Positions 58,701-64,000 of a DNA stretch of 64,000 bases are shown piece by piece. Origin of the DNA: Utricularia gibba. Its lineage: Eukaryota; Streptophyta; Magnoliopsida; Lamiales; Lentibulariaceae. Position numbers and translations under genes: made by a program. The stretch covers positions 3,720,001 to 3,784,000 of the forward strand of contig CM007989.1 of the NCBI GenBank assembly GCA_002189035.1. The letters are read 5' to 3'. Each line of letters opens with the position of its first letter. The first letter of the stretch is position 1. The notes beneath the pieces were generated by a model. The model had not been told where the DNA came from and made no database searches. It saw only the letters and a list, made by a program, of their open reading frames with translations.

Positions 58701-61700
58701 AATCCTCTCCGAAATCTTATTTATGCAAAAAAGAGGTTAAATTGCTCTGATTCATCTAGATTTATGCTATTTTTTTTAGTTTCATTTTCGTTAAATTATC
58801 TTATTACGTGTGTACTTGTTAGTAACTAATAATGGTGGTGTCTGCATAGCTAAATACAAAGTTGTTCGTTAACCAATATGTTTCCTGAGTCACATAATAC
58901 CATGTTTTAAATTTTTATCAAATACAACATTATCTCTTTAGTATCTCAACTAAATGTCTCCGATTTGGAATCAAGTCCAGATTTGATTCCATTGGGTCCT
59001 GGTAGGATTTTGGGGCTCTTTTGCTGGTTTTTTTTTTTTTTAATGTTTCTGCGATTGCCTCTTAGAACCAAGGTGGGGTTGAGTTGGGATAATCCTAATG
59101 CTTTTCTATTTTTTTCAGCAAGAATCTTTAAGGTAATTTAATTTTGCAAAGCATAGTAACTAAATCATTATGATTCATTTTGAGCCTTGTCAAGCATGAA
59201 CAAATGTTTCCAGGAAGGTTAGCTTAAGGGAAGGAGAAAAATAATTATATGTAGATGGCCATGCCATGGAGTCATGTTAATTTATTGATTCTCTGTATTT
59301 TCAAGCATATCAATTTTTTTTCAGGGTATTGTTGGACTCTTGACTCGTTTGAAGATTTTATAAATTTTTTTTCCATGCTCTACGTCAGTTATTATAAGTT
59401 TCAATAGGTTTCTCAGCTGAAGAAAGGGTTGCATGTGATCTGGAATTGTCTCGTGCGTAGTATGCCAATTTTTGGTACCTCCTCAGTTGTAAGTATTGTT
59501 ATTAGGATCAACAACATCTGACTTAAATTTGTTTCTATGTCCATATCATATTCTGCTAAATTCAAAATATTTTGCTTTCAATGGCCTCCTTTTAGAAACG
59601 TTCATCTGTATAAAATTACTCATGCTAATCTTTTTCACGAAGGCAAAAATATATGGGTGCATTGTTTTGATATAAAATTCGATTGAAAATTGCTGCTCCT
59701 TCGGATTTGTATTGTCTTTATGTCAGCCTCTCAATCTCCAAGTTCAGGGAAAACCAATGCCTTTTTGTTGTATGAAAACTTACATAGCCATGTAATCATG
59801 AAGCTTGCTTGTACTTGTCTGTTCTGCAGGTAGATGCAGCTCTAAATCTCCTTTCCATCATAACGCTGAATGTAAGACTGATAAATTGGTCCTGTCTGTG
59901 CAATCCATAATCTGTTGTTTATTAACTAAAAAGGATGTACGTTCAGTAACAGTATTTGCATCACTTCTTAGGACATGGAGAATCGTTATTTAGTCCCCAT
60001 TGAGATTTGGGACCTGCTCGTGTTTAATCAGCTGCCTTCATTGTGAGTTAATGCTCACTGCTGTTTTTATTTTGTTTCCTCATATTTTTTATATCTTTTC
60101 TCTTTTTTAGCCCTTACACAATTAGAAGATATGCCCAAACAAGTTGAGATGCTGTTCTGAATAGTTGTTTGTTGTTTCTATGCATTTTTTCAGTTCTCAT
60201 TCAGTTGCCTTTGCCTTTTCTCCACGTGTACCTTTGTTATTTTATTAATAAGAATGTAGCTCATGGAAGTTCATTAAATTGTGTTTCAGATCTGCTTTAT
60301 GCTTCATGACGATCCACTTTTCAGGAAGAAACTCCCATGTAAGACATGCTGCCAGCTCTCATGATGATTTTTCCTTGTTGCTACTTGTGTGTTTTTGTAC
60401 TTTTTTTACGGAAAAATTCTCTCATACCTCTCAAGGATGAAAAGAAATGTAACTTACCATATTGCTCATGAACCATTAGTGTCCATGAATTTTGGGTGGT
60501 GACGTAACACATAAGACAGATCTCACTATATTTCTTGCGAGCTTACGAAATGACCAATTTGGGCCAAGTGTGAAGAATAACAATTAACAAAGCCTACCTG
60601 AGCTGCCTGAATCGTGTCTGCAACCTCATTTAATTCTAGATATCTGTATTAATGCACACTTGTTTCTATTTGTATGGATTCCATTTCATTTTAAGTATAT
60701 TAAGTAGACTTCTATTTTGTCGCACAAACATGTTTAATTGTAATTGTTGGTATTTTATTACAGGGCAATCCTCAGGATGTATTACTCCTGAGAAGGAGTA
60801 TGTTACGAGAAGTTCTTGGTGTGCTTAAGGTGGAGGTTCTCATGAATGATTGCTATGCCTTCAGATATTGTTGAATGATTGCTATGTCTTCAGATATTGT
60901 TGTTTCTTTGTAGAACCTGCTGTAAGGATACAAAGTTTGTAGGGTTTCTGAAGGCCATTTAGAATTTCCTGACTTACGTTGATATTATATCTGTACATAG
61001 AGCTAGTTAAGATGGAGGGCTAATGTGACTGAGTTGTGTGTGTGTTTTTTTCGCTGTCCTTGTGTTCTTCATTGCATGTATTTTTGAGTAACTGGTTAAC
61101 TTTAACATAATTTCAATTGCAATGTGAGTGTTATCTCTTCTTACTGTATAGAAAAGCTCATCATTGGATGCACAATTGGTTTTTATTGTACCTGCTGCTG
61201 CCTATGCGCTATGTGTTGGTTTTGCTCCTTTGATGGATGAAGTTAGAGACCTTCTATCATCATTTTGTGATCCTAATGCCATGGTTGACCAGGGGAAGGT
61301 ACTCTCTTAAAGATTCCAATAGCTAAGCTTTTTTTTTTTTTTTTTTTTGCTTTGTATTTATGGGTTGAACGTATGGCTGTAGGCTGTGAAACCATTATCA
61401 TCAAACTTAGGAGGACAGTGGGATTGCTCAGTTGAAATCCTTTCCATGGTTGAAAATGGTTGCTCAGAGGTACAATATTTTTCTGGTCACTCAACTTATT
61501 TCTTTGGACATGTTTTGACTTGATTACATTTGATGCAGGCCAAACTTTCAGAGCATTACCGGCATACACATTTGTCCCAGAAACTAAGAAAACAGCTGCT
61601 CCATGAAATGGAAAATTGTGTTTTGGAATTTGTTAGGACAAAGGAAATTTTAAATATGCCGTTTTCTGATCTGATCAACACATGTGCTCTGTTATCTAAT

Positions 61701-64000
61701 TTCATGTGTTGCTCGTACTTGGCACGGTTAGTTACACTTAATATTGAAATCTGTGTTTATTCTTCAAGTTCAACTTTTTTATGCTTTCTTTTTTTGCTAT
61801 CAGCATGCTTTGCATGTGGTTGTCTCTTTTCTTGATGAGCTGATTACAGTCTCGTTCTTAATTTTTATTCTCTTAAATATCCTATTATTTTGCTTTTTCT
61901 GGAGTTTTTTAGTAAGAAGCATTTAAATTGAGTGCCTGATTTCAATCACAATTGTCTTTGGAATGCATTATGATCAGGGTCAGAGAGGAGGCCACCCTTT
62001 TCTTTACCCAGTTGGGTGATTTGATGTTAGAGATACTTGGTCGTGCCAGTGCAGTTATTGATGAGGCTTATGAAAAGAGTGAACATGGACACTCGGGCCC
62101 CACATGCCTTCTCAGTAACTTGGAAACATCATTAGTCTCTTGTAAAAGCTTTATGTCATCACCATTGCTTGGCAAATGGAAAGAGAAAGATAATGAAAAA
62201 CATGGGTTATATTCAAAGATAGTTCAGTATGCAAAAGAACTTTTGAGGAGCCTGGAAAATTACTATGAAAAAAATTTTTTGTATAGAAAAATAATGAATT
62301 CCGAAAAATCATCTTCTGATTTTTCCGAGTCCTCTTATCTGTGTGGTCCCCAATCTCTAAGTAGCAGTAAAAGCTTGGATTCAAGAGTGGAGTTGGATAC
62401 GAACACTAGATCAAGTGATGCTGATTGTTCAAGTGTTTCTGGTGATCAAAAGCTCGATTACCTGCAGCTGTTGTCCAACTTTTTCTCTATTTTACCATCA
62501 GTTGCTTGGGACATACTGTTCAATCTTCATGGGAGAGAATGTGATCAGATGGTACTTAGCCCTCTTCTTTTCATTCGTTTGATATTCCTACTTTATTTTC
62601 TTTTCTAACTAGCCTATTCAATTTCCTGCTGAGAAGGTTTCAGAAAGAGTGCTGTTCATTCTTTGTCATCATCCCTACTGGACTTCCTGCCAGCAGCTTG
62701 CGGATCTGGTATGGTCTAAAATTTATGAAGCCTTTTTTTTTGTGTGGAATGAGTTAAATAGTTAAAGTTTTGGGGTTTGCAGGTTACATCTATGACTGAT
62801 GCACTAACCATATCAGAAAATCTTAAACTCCCATGTACAAGTGTATTACAGTGCCTTTGTGCTTTGTTTGAAAGGCTCCAGGTTTTACATGTAGCCAGAA
62901 AGCATGTGAACGGAAATCAGTCGTCTAGGGACATAATACCTGTAGAGGTGCGTCATCTTAATTTAAGCATGTCAAAATAACAAAAACCAAGTTATTTGAG
63001 ATGCAAAACTTTCACGTATATCTTGGTTGATCCTGGTAACTCTCAAGTTGCATGCACTTGTATTACTGAATGTTAGACCTTTAATTTGAGATAATAATTT
63101 GATTGTAATTCATAGGTTTTAAGAGAAAATATTACCTAAATTCTGGTGGTTCAGCATTTTGCCTTCTGCTTCTAGATTTGGAATTCTCTTGGAGATTTAA
63201 TGAACGGTATCTTTAAGAGTAGCTCGTTGACCTGGGTGGATCGCATCAAAATCATTGATTGCATTTGCAATTTTGTATCTTGCAACCCTCAAATTGCTCA
63301 GGTGGTCACTATTTTTAAATTATACTTTTTCTAACAAAATATATTCTCATTAAATGTATCTGTCTTTTTAACCAGCCTATTGTTGAACAACTATTTGTGC
63401 TTCTCCATGATCCTGATTATCGAGTCAGGCTTCACCTTGGACGGCGGATTGGTATTCTTTTCCAGACATGGATGGGCATTTTGAGCTCTTCCAAGATGTC
63501 TAGTACGTCGTCGTATGGCTGCATTTTATGGGAATTAACTTGAAATTCCGCATGGCCATCCTCTTTTCTTTTTCCTCTTAAGATGGTTTCATATGATCCC
63601 TTGGTTATTATGCAAATGACTTGAATCCTGGAAATTTCACTGCTTACTATTCTAATCTTTCACTGGTTTGCAACTTCATATCATATCTTGCAAATTCTCA
63701 TTGCAGTTCAAATTTGGGTGTGAAGTTGGTCTTTGCCTCTGCGGAGAAACTTGTTAGAGCAGAAGAAGTCTTGGCTATTGGCCCACAATCCATCCCTGTA
63801 TCGGAGACCGCCATTATTACACTAATGCATCTCGTGCTGCACAGTGAACAAATAGAGTTACAAGTATGTCTTCTAAATTCCCTTTTTTGTATCCTGTACA
63901 ATATTTTCTAGATGCTGCCCTTAGTGGTTAACTTTAGATCGTGTATTTACTGGTGCTTCTGAAATTATTTATTATTTTTTACATTTGCAGACCCTGTTGT
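55732..64000 (+). CDS. ATM: ATM (Tel1) protein kinase, 5' part; runs off the window
   Basis: At least 27 exons are readable, from the ATG at 55732 to a last exon that opens at 63991. Together they cover roughly the first third of the protein; the FAT and kinase domains lie beyond the window. Exon 1-2 carries the Tel1/ATM N-terminal motif (LSSEKSRTREEGVKLLNAWL). HEAT-like helical repeats follow, such as YTLTLQSLIENTHGDVPNEL, KLLECVNAFLLNDGPNLGSK, VIWNCLVRSMPIFGTSSV, LVFIVPAAAYALCVGFAPLM, and PDYRVRLHLGRRIGILFQTW. ATM is the nuclear kinase that signals DNA double-strand breaks. One G is missing at 63470-63471: FQTWDGHFELFQDVYSNLGV needs tgggat where tggat is read. The exon 2/3 junction (56049/56129) is one base out of phase with the best donor, but a weaker donor a few bases on would keep the frame. 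Confidence 0.93.

Noticed and set aside
1-64000. CRISPR arrays, bacterial operons, phage or plasmid features
   Set aside because: The window is plant nuclear DNA with spliced genes; no spaced short repeats or prokaryotic gene clusters are present.
1-64000. tRNA or rRNA genes
   Set aside because: I scanned by eye for tRNA A and B boxes and for conserved rRNA stretches and found none I could support; a covariance-model search would be needed to exclude a tRNA.

Overview
The window is plant nuclear DNA. It has short exons with GT-AG introns, AT-rich intergenic stretches, and plant-specific families (LBD and Dof transcription factors, Di19, CYP71, NRT3/NAR2, plant-type ATM). Exon base composition is moderate rather than GC-rich, so a non-grass angiosperm is likely; I cannot name the species. 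About fifteen protein-coding genes are supported, plus decayed copies and transposon remnants.

Layout. 1-2060: an NRT3/NAR2 nitrate-transport accessory gene. 2064-15360: a tandem duplication (period about 5.79 kb) of a block holding a CYP71 P450 and a mitochondrial bL19 ribosomal protein gene. In the first unit both genes are wrecked: the P450 carries indels and an LTR-like insertion, and bL19 lost exon 1. In the second unit bL19 is intact and the P450 is intact except for one frameshift. A degenerate hAT transposon separates the two genes in the second unit. 15.7-16.8 kb: a Di19 zinc-finger gene (minus). 17-21 kb: AT-rich, with two inverted-repeat elements. 21-24.8 kb: a peroxisomal-type copper amine oxidase. 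26.8-27.3 kb: a LOB-type LBD gene. 30.2-32.8 kb: a TAA1/TAR aminotransferase for auxin synthesis (minus). 33.6-36.6 kb: a UAS-UBX protein and a CRAL-TRIO protein. 37.7-43.4 kb: VPS18. 43.9-45.0 kb: a Tim17/22/23-family protein (minus). 45.8-47.7 kb: a membrane protein like At1g75140. 49.0-50.0 kb: a Dof factor. 51.5-52.7 kb: a protein like the C-terminal part of PWWP proteins (minus). 54.0-55.3 kb: the histidine-pathway enzyme HISN2. 55.7 kb to the end: the 5' half of ATM.

The genes are mostly unrelated housekeeping and regulatory loci, as is usual in a plant chromosome; there is no operon-like cluster. I found no convincing new multi-gene system. The strongest cross-cutting signal is that seven otherwise well-preserved genes or copies each carry a frameshift of exactly one missing base in or beside a mononucleotide run. 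This looks like residual sequence error (homopolymer contraction) rather than gene death, and any automatic annotation of this window would be damaged by it. The biologically richest region is the CYP71-bL19 tandem duplication, where the order of duplication, insertion, microhomology deletion and decay can be read.
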